Assembly (NCBI RefSeq): GCF_019649055.1
Contig: NW_026570475.1
Coordinates: 26,493-90,492, forward strand
DNA length: 64,000 nucleotides
Direction of reading: 5' to 3'
Source of the DNA: Paramacrobiotus metropolitanus
Lineage: Eukaryota > Tardigrada > Eutardigrada > Parachela > Macrobiotidae
The translations under genes and the position numbers were made by a program. The first letter of the stretch is position 1; each line of letters starts with the position of its first letter. The notes under the pieces were generated by a model. It was not told where the DNA came from and searched no databases. It was given only the letters and a program-made list of their open reading frames with translations. Positions 12,693 through 25,228 of this stretch are shown here, one piece after another.

Positions 12693-15545
12693 TTAAACAT
12701 TAAAAAAGCAACCAAAATCTCTATCTTCTCTTGGATTAAAAGGCAACGTGCTCAAGACAGCCGTGGCATTCCCTTTTACAACAGCGAGACTGAAGCGCTG
12801 CTTAAGAAAAGCAGTAGAACGCGCTTCTCCAGTTAAATCACGAATTTTACAGCCCATGAAATGCAACAGTTCACTCAGAGCGGGGCTAAATACTCCCAAC
12901 GTCTCAATCGCTAAAGGGTAAAAAAAGTATCCACTTCCCAAAAACGAATATGTCCGCCGTTTAGAATTTTCTGCAAGCTGAGCCACGTGTCCAGATTTCT
13001 TCGAACTGCCGGTGACATGCGAGTCTGCGACCGTGCACCAACTGGTTACATCCCAGACCAGCGGTTTTCCTTGGCGGATAGGAATCAGCGTCATCCCGTC
13101 GGGCCTTTTTCCGTCTTTGCTCGATAAGCCGGTCGGCTCTAGCTGACAAGGAAAACCGGCGCTTTCGCAGCAATTTTTAGCAATACTGTTCATTTCTTTG
13201 TGCCGCGCCCATCGTCCCTTGGTTGACTTATTGCAGGATAACCCGTGATGTCCGTTAGTTTCTACTTGAGCGCCGCACGCAATGCAGTTGTGTGCCACTA
13301 CAACTGGCAATCCAAACCGCAATGCGACACCGATTCTGACCTCGTCGTCTCTAAGGAACGTTCCCAGGCATGGAGCGGGCAACGCATTCAACCAGACGCC
13401 AGAGTCTCTGTCAAGTGCAGACAGCAAAACCGCCCTGTCACGTTCTTTTCCTTCTGTACACAACATCAGCATGGCAATGTCGCGCTCAATCATTGGTGCA
13501 TCCCATGCGTACTGAAACTTCCGAATGAAATCAGCCGGGATCTCGCATTGCGTATGCTGTAACCAGGACTCCATAGCTGCTCTCGTTAGACACTCTTCAG
13601 TTGACTGGTAAAATTCAGAAACGATGGGCTGCACAGAGTACACCGATGCCAAATAGGCACAGACAGCTAATGTCTCTGTGCGGCGCGTTCCCAAACCTCC
13701 CCGCCGTACTGGAAGAGACATCTGAGTCCACTGCAGTTCAGATATCTTTACATTGACCAACCGCTCAACCCCCAACCGCAGCGTGTCGTCGTATTCTTTG
13801 AGAAACTGAGGATGTTCATAACAACGTGAAGTACGCAAACCGTATAGCACTTTTGGAATGCTCAGGCAGTTCTTGAGGAGAAAAAGGCTGTAATGGGCTG
13901 GCAATTTCTCCAAACGATGTACGAATTTCTTAAGTAGTTCCGTTCTACTAGCCAAAAATCCCGCACATGCCGACGAGGTCATAGGCGCTCCTAATAAGGT
14001 GAAATTGTCCGCGTTCAGCTGTATCATGTCTGGCCAGCTGCTCAACAGGGATGTCCGGATTAATGATTCATCTTCATCACTCGTCACAACTGGGAAAAAT
14101 TCGCACTTGCTGAAGTTCAATTCCAGGCCTAACTTTGCTGCTCGTTCTTCTATTCGCTTAATGGCCGCCATTACTTTTTCCACGGTTCCCGCTAATGTAA
14201 CATCATCAAGGAATGCCAAGAACAACTCACAATCCAGATCAGTGAACAACGGTAACGTGGCTAGGCTGTATCCAAAGGGGCCTGACGGATCACCCTGTTG
14301 CACTCCCCGGGCGGATGACAACAACTCTTCTCCGCAGACCAAATGACTACTGAATCGGTATGACTGCCAAAAGTAGCCGTAGTAAGCAGGAAAATGTTCA
14401 CGGACAGCCCGTAACAGCTCGTCACGTCTTAACAGGTTGAATGCGTTTTTGAAATCGAGTTTGACAATTACCCGTGCCCCCGAGTGAGGAGTTTCCAAAT
14501 AGGCGCGCACCCCGTGGATGATAGCCTCGGCTCCGCCCTTGATTCCAAAACCAAACTGAACCTTATTACACAGTTCTTTCATTTTGTCAGAGCACCTCTG
14601 GCTAACAACTTTCGAAACTAAACGTCTGAGGGTTTCTCCAACGGCAATGGGACGTATACCGCCGTCCTTTTTGGCCAATGGGATTAGGTTGGCGCCGAAG
14701 AAGAAGGGCCTGATATCCTCAGGGACTTCATTATGCAGTACATGATTCACGAAGTCAGTCAGAGCGGAACACAATTCACCTTCCTCAGCTCCAGGCCCAC
14801 ACAATAAATCCTTTAGATGTTGTGGCCGTAGGTCTGAACAACCACCAGCAGAACCTGAAGGGAAACTTAGCACGGCTTTCAAAACTTCGGCGGGTGTAGC
14901 TAGGGACGGCTTATGCGACTGTTCAGGTGGAGGTGGATAATCGCTGTCTTGTGGTTCCGGCGGATGCTTGCTGCGCAAGGACTCCAAAGTGTCCGCATTC
15001 ATGGGCGCGAGTGCATCTTCACCCATTATCACTCCAACAGCCCGTCGTACATTATTGTCTTGTAACAGGGACGTGGTCAAAGCCGCCAGTCGCTCATCGT
15101 TCAGCTCGCTTTTACGGGTTTTGTCGCTGCTGGTGTGTGTACGGGGAGGATGGTGATGGCAGGACAAATCAGCCAGATTTCTGCGGATGATTGTTGACAG
15201 TGACTCCTTCCGGACTGATTTTGCAGCGGGTAAGGACAGAGCTCTTGAACCAAACAGTAACAAATCCACCCATGACGTTGAAGGGTTTTCACGTACACAT
15301 TTGCGGAGTATCTGGGTAAGGTTCTGAGCGCATGGGCGTCGAACCGTCTTTGGCACTCTTTTCGGGAGGGCATAACGTATTCCAGAGAGGATAAACTGAA
15401 GGGGGTGCTGACCCGACTGGGACTGAGCAGCGGTAGGGGGCTATTGGGCTTGGAATTTCTTGCTGCAGGCCTTGACGTGGTTGGCGAACCCCGCGCCTTT
15501 GGTGAACATATTCTGGCAGTACTGACATTGCTGATCTTTCGCCAT
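12693..15545 (-). pseudogene. Non-LTR retrotransposon ORF, restriction-like-endonuclease type, one in-frame stop
   Basis: One frame of 951 codons starts at the ATG at 15545 and is broken only by a TAG at 15441-15443 (about codon 35). Residues 1-34 hold a zinc finger (C-x2-C-x12-H-x4-C). A central reverse transcriptase follows, with K-K-D-G-G-I-R-P-I, Q-Q-G-D-P-S-G-P and a catalytic F-L-D-D near 14201-14212. The C-terminal part has a C-x2-C-x8-H-x4-C knuckle, then R-P-D-G and W-D-V-T (about 13043-13110). This arrangement fits the PD-(D/E)xK-like nuclease of R2/NeSL-style elements, which nick DNA and prime reverse transcription at the nick. No apurinic endonuclease domain is present. Apart from the single stop the frame is open, so this copy is fairly young or the stop is tolerated. 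Exact clade not determined. Confidence 0.88.
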
Positions 15546-17445
15546 TTCAGCGGAACTCGGAGGCTACAAATACGTTAAAAGCCCAGAAAAGCAGTTCCAC
15601 AGAAATATGACATGACATCGACCAGCGAGAAACGACATACCCGATTACCTGGGGTTCACAAAAGTTCCCCCCAAGTAGTGTCGTTCAAGGCTCCTTAAAC
15701 ATCGCAGAGACTCCAAACATTCCACGTTTTGTTAAAATAGATCGCAGAGAAATAGATCACAAATAGTGATTCAAATAGTAAATAAATTACCGAATTTAGC
15801 TGTTGGTAATCCAAACACATATATGTTATCTTGGTGGCTGTTGCCCATTAAAGATTTAGATAGTAAAACGTTGGTAAAAGATACAAGAAGGCGTGTTTTG
15901 AATTGGATGAATGTCCGAACGATGGACAGCCTGCAAGACAGCCTGCAATCCGCTTCCAAGAAAGAACTCCATCGTCATCTACAACGAATCCGGAGTGCTG
16001 ACCTCCAACTAATTACCTAAAGTGTAGAGGTCCATTACCAGGTACGTTAGCAATTGCTGCTTCACCTGCAGTAATTTAATTTATGATTTCACGACAGCCT
16101 GAATAAGGCCTTGAAATTTAACAGTAGAATTCCGAAATATTTACAAAAAATTTCTACATAGTCCGTACCTTCAAAGTTTAATTGCGAGCTATTATATCAT
16201 GTTAAACATCCTAGTATTTATTTCACAAAAAGGTTAAGATTAACGCTGAACCAAGAAGGCGTGAATTTGATCATACCGCGACATGCATTTCGTACTTGTA
16301 GAGTTACGGCAATGCGCCGTCTGCAAGATCCGGCTGATGCGTGCATTTCCTATTCTAATATCGCTATACAAAATTGTGGTGGTTGTAGTTCTACCCAGGG
16401 ATACGCTATTGCTACAGAATCCAGTGCTCTAAAGTTTTTTTAGTTTACTGGAGGCGATTTGTTGGTGTGCGCCAACAACCGTACCTCATGTTTCGAATAA
16501 TCCACGTGATTCTGCTCTCGTTGAGGAAATGCCTTCACCGTCATCAACCTGCATGGTGTCTATTAATGTTGACGAATTGGACTACATTCCCATGAAGAAA
16601 CTGCTTGATCATGCCACGGAATAAAAACTAAAATTCATGTTTTCCCTTTGCAATATATTCCTCATCTGTTTCATATTAATTATCAATAAGCCCAAACGGT
16701 TCTATTATAACAGCGCTCACAACTGAAATGCTTGGACTTCTTTCCTGATCTTAATCTTTCCTAAAGTGTTTGGAATCTATAACTATCGATTGCGATCGAG
16801 GTGTAGTATTTGCCTTTCGGACTTTGCATGTAAAGAAATTTTTAGTGGGATTTCAATTACAGTGTTGCGAAAGGATTGGGATATGCGTGTTGCCTGTTCA
16901 GAGTTCTTTAAAACATGTCGAATAAGAGTTATGTACATTTTGCTAACTGAACAATTGTTCCCGATGGCCAGTTTTGAAGAGTTCACTCGTGCAATATTTT
17001 ATGTTGTAAAAGGATCAAGAAGAACCAGAGGTACAATCGCCCTCGCTGCCACGTCCGATTGGCGCGAAAAGGCCTCACGATAAGCAATTAAGTGAACGTC
17101 TTTTGCCGGTTTTCTGATTTCTCACTCTTTTCATGCTGAATTTCGGCTGGTAAATCTTAAGAACACTGACGATTATCAAAAATATGTTCAAGCTGCTCAG
17201 TTTTGGGTCGTCCGAAAGAAGGAAATAGTGGTCTACAGCCATCAAAAATGTGTTTTTTGCGTGGATACTTAACGACATCTAGCCAAAAGCACTGTTTGTT
17301 CCTGCCGTCCAACAATTCCGTGGAAGTGACTCGTACGGTAACACCGTAACGGCACCCCTACTCGAGTGGCACCGTGTTAGGAAAGCGCCGTGTGAACGCG
17401 CAAGTATCTCAGGGAAAAATGCCGCTTCACGTCAGGATGCAACAA
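15546..17445. other. No recognisable gene
   Basis: Short frames only. One 85-codon plus-strand frame at 15766-16020 has no recognisable motif. Confidence 0.5.
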
Positions 17446-17685
17446 CAGCCAGTCACCGCATCACCTCGTTGAAGAGTGAAAACGCAACATGACCTTTGAA
17501 AATGCGCGCCACATGCAGTGAACAGCGGATGACGATCAGGATGGAACGATCTAAGATTACTATACCGTTATGATCAGGAGCCAGCAACCACATGATCGCC
17601 GTTGGAGAGTAAAGCGGGCAATATGTGATGGTGCTTCCCGAGCTTTCGTGACGGTCCGCACACGGTGGTTATCATAATCCAGTGG
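17446..17685 (+). repeat. Dispersed repeat, copy A
   Basis: About 240 bp that recurs in inverted orientation at 26076-26311. Matching words include gaccttt near 17490, gcgcgccacatgcagtgaa, gcggatgacgatcaggatgg, ggttatgatcaggagccagc-like text and the terminal ataatccagtgg. Probably a fragment of an unidentified transposon family; neither copy has an open frame with a recognisable domain. Confidence 0.8.
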
Positions 17686-20590
17686 TTATCATAACCAGGC
17701 AGTGAATAGTCAAACTTTTCGACAGGAGTTACCCGTTCCCGTGTTGCTGCCCGCACAGCCAATGAACCCACTGTCCAACCTGCATTTGGGCCCCAGAATT
17801 CTTCTGAGATGTCACTGGCGGAGAATCCGGCCTACTGCCAGCCGTTAACCAGCCGTCGTGCAGAGAATGGCGCCATTGTTCGACGCATTGGCCGTCGTGG
17901 CCCATTTTCACCATCTAGCCCAAAAACTAGTTCGCCTCTACCTGGACCATGTAAACGCATCACCTTGTTTGAATGACTGTCGCCGTCGCATCGGGACACC
18001 TGCGCTGTCTACCCCTGAACCAGAACCTGAGAAAGCCTTGGGCTAAGAGAATGCTAGCAGAACCTCTGCCATCTCATAATAACGCCGGCATCATCAGCGG
18101 CCTTCGGGCTAACGTGAGTTTAATTGCCGGTCGTCTGTTCATGTGTGTTGTCAAAGATCCGGTAGGAACCCGACGTGCTCCGAACGGGTTGTAAGAATTT
18201 ACGTGAATGCCGTTCGGTGTCTGCAATATCCAGCCACATATCAGGTTGCAATTGATTAAGCAAATGTGATGGCACTGTAAATGCGACACAACGCATGAAA
18301 ACCGAATTTTGTTTTCTTTGCCACCAGCTGCAGAAGTTGCCGGACTAGTAGATAAGGTGCGGCCCCGCACACCGAACTTGTATGGCTGCCGCGCACGCGG
18401 ATTTTATATCACCAGGCGTCTGTGAGCGAGACGCCCAAAGTGGCCGAGCCGCCGAGACGGTAGTTAAAGCGCAGCTTACTATTCGATCAGGTCTTAATTC
18501 CTGTTTTCTTGTCCTACAGGCAAATGTGGCTGCCGAAGCGGCTTCTGTAGACATCCGTTTTTGTAATTTTATTCAGGAATCCATAATCGTTTACTGGCCC
18601 AAAACTTTCACTTTCAGGAATTAGCAGTAAAGGACTACTCCACTTGAGTACGATGGCTCAATAATGTCCAGAGTTAGAAGTTTATTAATTTCTTCATTAT
18701 GCGTTGTTCTTTAACGGACGATTGGTAACACGGAACATAAACAGGTTTCGCGTCACCACTGTCAATAATGTGTTCAATGAGCGAAGTGCACTCCCTTCCT
18801 TTCCCTTTTCGGAAAAGCTATTTTATACCTATCTATAACATTAATTAGGTTCACTTTCTCCTCAGCTGTAATAGTGCTGCCGATATTCAGCGATTCATAT
18901 TCAATAACATTTTCCGAAGATGGGAAAAAATATCCTCGATCTTGGATTGATTAATAAATACATCAGCAAGTCTGCCGGAAGTTTCATTTCAATATCGATT
19001 TGACTGGAATCTCCTACCTCTTTCAGGTTAAAAACATTTTGCAACAATCAACCATTTGTAGATTTTTCACAGTTTTCTTTGAACAGCCGTTCAAAGAAAA
19101 ATTTGGTATTGTCGAAACTTTTGCCAGTAACTGCAAGCTCCTGTTGAGTACCTTGAGGAGCTGTAACCACTTTCTTTCAAGATAAAAACTGGAAATTGGA
19201 ATAAACCGGATTAGCGTAATGACCCGGCCATTCCACATAAAGCATGTCGTTGAACTTTTTACAGCATTGTATATTCTCATATCCGGTCCCCTGAAACCGC
19301 AGGCACCTTGAACCGATGGAACGAGACAACACGTCAAAAACCATGTCGAGCGTGTTTCTCGACGAGCAGGTTAAGTCAATATAAAACGGCAAAATATTTT
19401 CACTGACTGCGCGAGCATGTCTTCAAGATAGGATACTATTTCGGAACGAATGATCAATTGTTTATATAGTTTGAGGATTACGAAGTAATCCATCAAATGC
19501 CTGGAAAAAGCGCAGCTTGGCGGCTTCTGCCGTATATACGCATGTAGAAGCAACATTATCAGCAAATCCAAAAAAGTTTAGTCGTTTTTTATTGCTTTTT
19601 GTTTTGACTTACTGACGGCAACCTGGAGAACAGAAGTATGGGAGACACAGGACCCTCTCAACAGCACGTCGTTGGATTGCTGGTGAAACATAAACTTAAA
19701 GGACGCTAAAGTAGAAATCACTGATAGAATCCGTGATAAAAGGGCAAGGGGATCTGGGTAGCGTCGTAGAGAAGACAAAACTCCTGACAACGTTCGCGAA
19801 CGTCAGCAATCGAGTCAAATTCAAGGGTAATTTGTGGCGAGGAGGAGTTCAATAAGGCAGAACAAATTTTTGGGGGAGGTTAGCGGCTTCCTTGGAAACC
19901 GCAGGCCGTTCTTGGGTCACAACTTCTTTCTGATCCGTTTGTTATTATCTTTACTCGAGACTTGTTGGCTCGGTAAAGCAAGGGTTCAGAAAAATCTTTT
20001 TTTTATTGGTTGTCGCAGGATAAAAGATAAGTACTGAATGACACGCGAGAACGATTATTGTTTCGGCACAATACGGCGTTATGACCGTAACTGGTACGCG
20101 GCTGAGAGGTCTTCATGTGGAAACAAAATACTGTTTCGGAAATCATTAGGCGGCAAACCTCAGCAGTGTTGGCAGGTCAAATTCACGCGCGAGCTTGTTA
20201 ACTTTTCAGTCATCTATCCGCTGATTCTTCCGGATGACGTCGTATTCGAGACACCTGAGCGCTTATGCATCGTAATTCTAGAACTTTCTAGATCTTCACT
20301 TCTTGCTTCCTAGTTTTTGCGATACCAAATATATGGTTCTTCTTAGCGCTGACGTACAAACTCGTTCTCATTCGGATGTTTTTCCGTACGTAAAGACACT
20401 AAGTCCTCCACGCGGAAGCCGTCATCCAATCGTTTCTGGTTAAATCGTTCGGATTCAGTTTGGCAGTTTTGCTCGATATACTGTATATTATTGCTAAATG
20501 GTGATCTCACTGCAGTTTCCACCGCAGACTTTTCAAAAACCTACCAAATGGTTTATATTAGCAACCTCAGCGACTGACCGGTCGGTCAAC
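17686..20590. other. No recognisable gene
   Basis: Short frames on both strands, none recognisable. The segment just after the repeat (17.68-17.71 kb) has a tggttatcataa word repeated twice. Confidence 0.5.
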
Positions 20591-20617
20591 AAAAGTACGG
20601 TCGGCGGCCGTACTTTT
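20591..20617. repeat. Hairpin, 10-bp stem
   Basis: AAAAGTACGG and its exact complement around a 7-base GC-rich centre. Function unknown; possibly the end of a small transposon. Confidence 0.7.
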
Positions 20618-22249
20618 GCTGCAGCCAGCTATGAATAGCTATGGATTGATCGTTAACTGATTGCGACTTCTCAGAAAAGGAGACACGCGTACTTAAACCA
20701 AACTGATATTTCGTACTATTCCTTACTTGATTTTCAAACGGCATATTCTGAAAAGATTTCTCAGCTCCTGTGAACCCTGGCGGCGCATTTAGGACGAGTA
20801 AACCTGCAAAATAAAATAAAAACGTCTAAGTGCTATACTGTTTAGGATATTATTTTTTACTCACCGTAATCAGTATAGTCATCATACATGATACAGCACG
20901 AGTAAAAAAAATCGGAGAAAAAGGAGAAGAAAACGACTCCTTGCCACTCGCAGCATCTGATATGCACGGCCCTGTGTCGCCACCTCCCAAATCTTTACCC
21001 GATGCCTGATAAATAATAATGCTTCTACTGCCATGAGGGGCGCCCCTCATGGCAGTAGTTAGGGTATAACTATATAGCAGGGGCATACTAATTCGTCTCG
21101 CCCCGTACTACGGTGCATACGGCGCATGCAAAGATGGCGCTACTGCATGCACGGCACAGCGTGGTGTACTAGCCGCCGCCAGTGCACGTGATCTGACAGC
21201 CCCCTGTCAGCTGGCCCATGCACTGTTCTGCGCATAAGTAATTTAACGCATACCACATTCAAAAATTAAAATGCGGGTTCTCCACAATTTTATTTGCAGT
21301 GGAAGTTCTTTGCGTGTGGTTTTCACTCAGTTTGAAACTTGCTCCATATTTTCACTTGGTGACAGTTAGTTATGAAAGGTAAGTAATAATTAAGATATCA
21401 GGTGATGCGTTTCTGTGGTTTGTGGATTTCGGATGGATTTGTTAGCGATGCTGTGACACTGCTTTCTGCCACAAAAACACTGTTGGATCCTTTCCTCGAT
21501 ATTTTGGAAAGTGGAACGTTCGCTGTCCTGAGCATCTGGGTCAGGCTGTGTGGTACTATTTGGAAAACTACAATCTGGTCACGGATTCCGGGATATTCGG
21601 TTTTCCGGGACGATATTGCGGGAATCTCGGGGGTACGATAATATGAACATCTGTGTATAATTTTTCGTTAGGCAGTTCCGACATAACAGATCCGCTATAC
21701 TAGTTTACGTCGTGTCTACAAGTTCACATCTATGCGTCCTCAATCTTTAAATACTGTTCTGTATATAAGCCGGCTACTGTACCATTTGCAATATCATCAT
21801 TGTACGAAGATGTTACCTAACGAATGAGCAATACATGGTTAATAAAGGCTAACGCAAACCACCATGTATCCTTTTGGTGACTCCAGGTGCTCGCTATGCA
21901 TTCTATCTGTGTTGCACGAGCCTATCATCCACGTTTACGGTTTGATCAACAGTGACATTTTCGTTTACTGCTAAGTGGTTATACTTGATAACGCTTGCTG
22001 CTTCATAATAATGTTAGCGTACTGTGACCTTACTCACAATTTCTCAACGGAACATCGATAACGCACCTAACCGGGACACACTCCTTACGAAACCGGGAAG
22101 AGAAACGGCCAACAAAATGGGAAAAGTAGCGGACAAAACACTCAATCATCATGCCGATGTTAGTCGCGAACTTTAAAAGACCGTCCCCACCCTCACCACA
22201 AAGAACTTCCAACTTCAACGGCTAATTGATAATGCATACAAAACATCCG
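20618..22249. other. No recognisable gene; possible LTR-like stretch
   Basis: Contains the perfect palindrome described separately. Between about 21.70 and 21.86 kb a TATA-like word (gtatataagcc) precedes an aataaag word by about 75 bases, in the same direction as the gag relic at 22.25 kb. This could be a decayed 5' LTR, but I found no matching second copy. Confidence 0.35.
21025..21058. repeat. 34-bp perfect palindrome
   Basis: Seventeen bases (ctactgccatgaggggc) followed directly by their exact reverse complement with no spacer. The centre is GC-rich (ggggcgcccc). Such uninterrupted palindromes can form cruciforms and tend to be unstable. Confidence 0.95.
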
Positions 22250-22838
22250 ATGTCCTTCAACAAATGGCTGTCGTCAACAAGAAGAAAGTTCCAACAAAAG
22301 AATTGTCGCAGTTTTCCAGCAAAGAGGGAGAAAATTTCGAAGGCTGGCTCCTAAAGTTCGAAATGCGCTGAGAACACCATGAATGGACCGATGACGAGGT
22401 ACCATTCAAATTATATCGCTGTTTAACGGCACAGCGCTATGCGTATACCATATAATCCCGACCACAGTCAACACATGGCCATCAATGAGAAAAGCTCTAC
22501 GTGAATTATTCGCCAAGACAATTTACGACTACGATCTGGCAACGGACACAAAGAAGTCGCTAACTTATGGCGGAAATCCAAATGAATACTATGCGAACGT
22601 CATGCGTTACTTGAATTCAGTTGCCGACAAACCGAGCGAACGAGAGATTGTAAGTAAACTATTTGACGGACTTCCAGATAACATCAGTTCAGCTTTTGTA
22701 AGGGACATGCCGACAACACCAACAGGATTTCTTACTCAACTGAAAAATGTCGCGCTTGAGAAAGAGTACAAAGCGGAATGCCCTGACGGAAGCCACGGAA
22801 ATATTGAAAAAGCCAGCAGTCTCTGCCTTATTTACTAA
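22250..22838 (+). pseudogene. Ty3/Gypsy-like gag relic
   Basis: Two frames with interruptions. The first part reads through F-S-S-K-E-G-E-N-F-E-G-W-L-L-K-F-E, then meets a TGA at about 22370. It continues with W-T-D-D-E-V-P-F-K-L-Y, typical of the capsid N-terminal domain. The second part (from about 22485) carries P-N-E-Y-Y-A-N-V-M-R-Y-L and V-S-K-L-F-D-G-L-P. Capsid proteins of this type build the particle in which the retrotransposon RNA is reverse-transcribed. No zinc knuckle or protease follows. The 2.8-kb fragment on the other strand is a relative. Confidence 0.7.
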
Positions 22839-23898
22839 CATCGCTCAAGGAAGAAAGGATTGAAATTTGGAAGGACGATTGGACGCCATCGAAAATGAAA
22901 TTTTTTCGAAAAGTTTTCGAAAAGCTGACATCCGGCATCCTGTCATTGCGCTTACCTACAGTACGGCAGTCTGAGAAAACTTCCGGCCGGAAACTGAAGA
23001 GGAAGAAGCAAAAATAGAACCGACTCTTACTATCTAGTGTGGTAAACCACACATTATGTGGTGTGTTGGCGTGTAGTATAACATGCCAGCGTTACACAAC
23101 GCTGGCATGTATTCCGCCTCGGGCGCATGCAACGCGCACCGAGCGGTGTCTTTATAATCTTGTTTGTGCAGTGTTCAGAGTCAGATAGTGAGAGAGTATA
23201 ATTAAAAATGTGGTTATGGTGCCGGCTTTGTGCGTATTACGCTTATAGTAGGACGTTGTCCTACATTGGTAGCGAGATCGTGGTTTTGTGATGATCTTTT
23301 ACACGGCAAATAATTTTTCTGACACAACAAATTCACTTCATGACAATTCTACGCACGGAACGGATACACTTTAATGCGCGGCTGTCCATGCCATACAGAT
23401 CAGGAGTTTTCACGGGGATTCCGATCGGATCTGTTGGATTGTACACACTTTAATAACGTTTCCGGACAATTCGCGGATATAAAACATCCATCGGGTGTCG
23501 CATTTGGAGATAAATCCCCGATGTTATCGGATTATTTTTTCCGAATTACTGTAGCATGCCGTTATGCTGCGATCCGTGGCATTTTGCCCTGGTCGAAGGC
23601 CAAGATCGCAGATGTCATTGGACGATCTCGTCCTTACACTTCTACTGGTCAGCCTACAAAAGTGTGGCAGTGTAATAATAATATATATGAATATAACAAG
23701 ACACAGCGCCTAGGTGTAGCTAAATCTTTCACATGGCGATGACATAAATGTTCCTCCTTTCCCCCGAAGCAAACGTATCTTTTAACCTTATATGCTCTGC
23801 AAGATCAACATCTCCATGGTGGTCGTCCTCTTATGATGGAGCTGGCTCGTCTGACGAGGGTGCAACCCTTTAAACGCTCGGCATGAACTTTGTCCGGA
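22839..23898. other. No recognisable gene; one hairpin
   Basis: Includes the hairpin at 23081-23110. A 122-codon ATG-initiated plus-strand frame at 23374-23742 has no family resemblance that I can name and is kept only as a remark. Confidence 0.45.
23081..23110. repeat. Hairpin, 13-bp perfect stem
   Basis: acatgccagcgtt and its exact complement around a 4-base loop (acac). It lies in a TG-rich stretch after the gag relic. It may be part of a decayed LTR or a small transposon end. Confidence 0.85.
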
Positions 23899-24201
23899 TT
23901 ACCACTGCCTGACTCTGGTAGCACCACAATATGTAACATCAGAAAGACGGTCAACTATAATGTAGGTACCCTTCCACAATTGCTTAAACTTCGCCACTTC
24001 GCCGGTGGCCGTTGGCGGCCGCCAATGCATAAATAGATCCCCAAAAACGAACTGAACATGCTGTCTATTAGCGTTAAAATATGGCGCCGAATCATCATGC
24101 GCATAAGCCAACTTGGCTAATACGATATCGTGTGCTACAGACAACCATTCTTGTATCTGCGAAATATACTCCGACGGCGAAGGAGTCGAAGCATAGTGCA
24201 A
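23899..24201 (-). pseudogene. Ty3/Gypsy-like integrase C-terminal fragment
   Basis: About 100 codons. Y-I-S-Q-I-Q-E-W-L begins a helical segment like that after the integrase core. F-V-F-G-D-L-F-M-H-W-R-P then leads to F-K-Q-L-W-K-G-T-Y-I-I-V-D-R-L-S-D, the GPY/F module. It probably belongs to the same relic as the core fragment at 25031-25228 on the same strand, with about 830 bases of disrupted sequence between them. Confidence 0.7.
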
Positions 24202-25030
24202 AAATTATCGTGCTAGTTCTCCGAGCAGATATGATCCTCGTAGGACAAGAGGTCCCGAGCACATTTCCATTGGCGAGGCTTTCCATAATATGCGTTGCAA
24301 CGTGTTCACAAATCTGGTGGCGCATTGTTGTCTCGTAACGGTATACCCAGAACTGCAGAAGTCGAAGATGCCGAGGCAAGAACAGTAGTATTCTTGCAAT
24401 ATTCATTCAGAGAAAGCAAGGGTGTCGCTTTTGCTTGTGTGGTAATTCGCGAAAAACTAGAGGAGAAGCTCATTCTCCTAAACCTGAAAATTCCAGAATC
24501 AAAATACGTTCTTTAGATAAAAGATTCGATAGAAGTCCGGTAAGAAGTCAATGAAACAACGTTTGTGCGTTTATCACACTGCCGAAACTTGGTGGAACGC
24601 CGAAACTTCACGTGATTATTGTCCCTAATTTTATTTGCTGTTTTGTTTGTCTTGTAAAGACGTTCTTTCAACAATTTAGACTGAACAATAGCTGAACAAT
24701 GTTCGTGCAAAATCTGTTAAAACGTTATTCGTGTCATTTTTTACAATGCTGAAAGCACAATCTGCACTACGCGCTGCGCAGAGACCAGAAAATCAAATAC
24801 GGGATATGTGAAAAAAAGGTCTCATTTCCTTTCCACTGTATATTATATTGCACTACTGCATTGCACTATATTTATTACGCTTTATTTTGCGATACGTATT
24901 ACGAGCACTACGTGGTGCTACCTTATAGCGTATAAATGTCTCGTGGAAACGGGCCTGTATGAGTATATAAATTAAAATAATGCAGAGGCAGATCGTACCA
25001 CCAGACGAGAGTTGAAACTCGGATCGAAGC
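24202..25030. other. Disrupted DNA between two integrase fragments
   Basis: No coherent frame. The part next to 24.2-24.4 kb may hold degraded integrase sequence (for example Y-P-Y-E-T-T-M in one frame); the rest is AT-rich and uninformative. Confidence 0.4.
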
Positions 25031-25228
25031 TTATACAGTTCGGTGGTTGCTTTCATTCAGGAACGGAGTGCCTCGATCGCTGAGGACCTCTAATGGGATC
25101 CCGTGACGTAAAAAAATGTCGAACGCGAGAAATCGTGCGACAGACTCCGCCGTCTGCGCAACCATCGCCTTTGCCACCACAAACTTGGTGGACAGGTCGG
25201 TGGATGTAATTATGTAGCGAGGGAGCAC
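25031..25228 (-). pseudogene. Ty3/Gypsy-like integrase core fragment
   Basis: About 65 codons. R-Y-I-I-T-S-T-D-L-S-T-K contains the first catalytic aspartate position. F-L-R-H-G-I-P-L-E-V-L-S-D-R-G-T-P-F contains the second (S-D-R-G-T). The glutamate-containing third block is missing. The frame upstream (to about 25519) may be the decayed zinc-binding N-terminal part, but I cannot show its His/Cys residues. Confidence 0.75.

Noticed and set aside
23374-23742. 122-codon ATG frame
   Set aside because: Reasonable composition but no recognised motif or partner; insufficient to call a gene.
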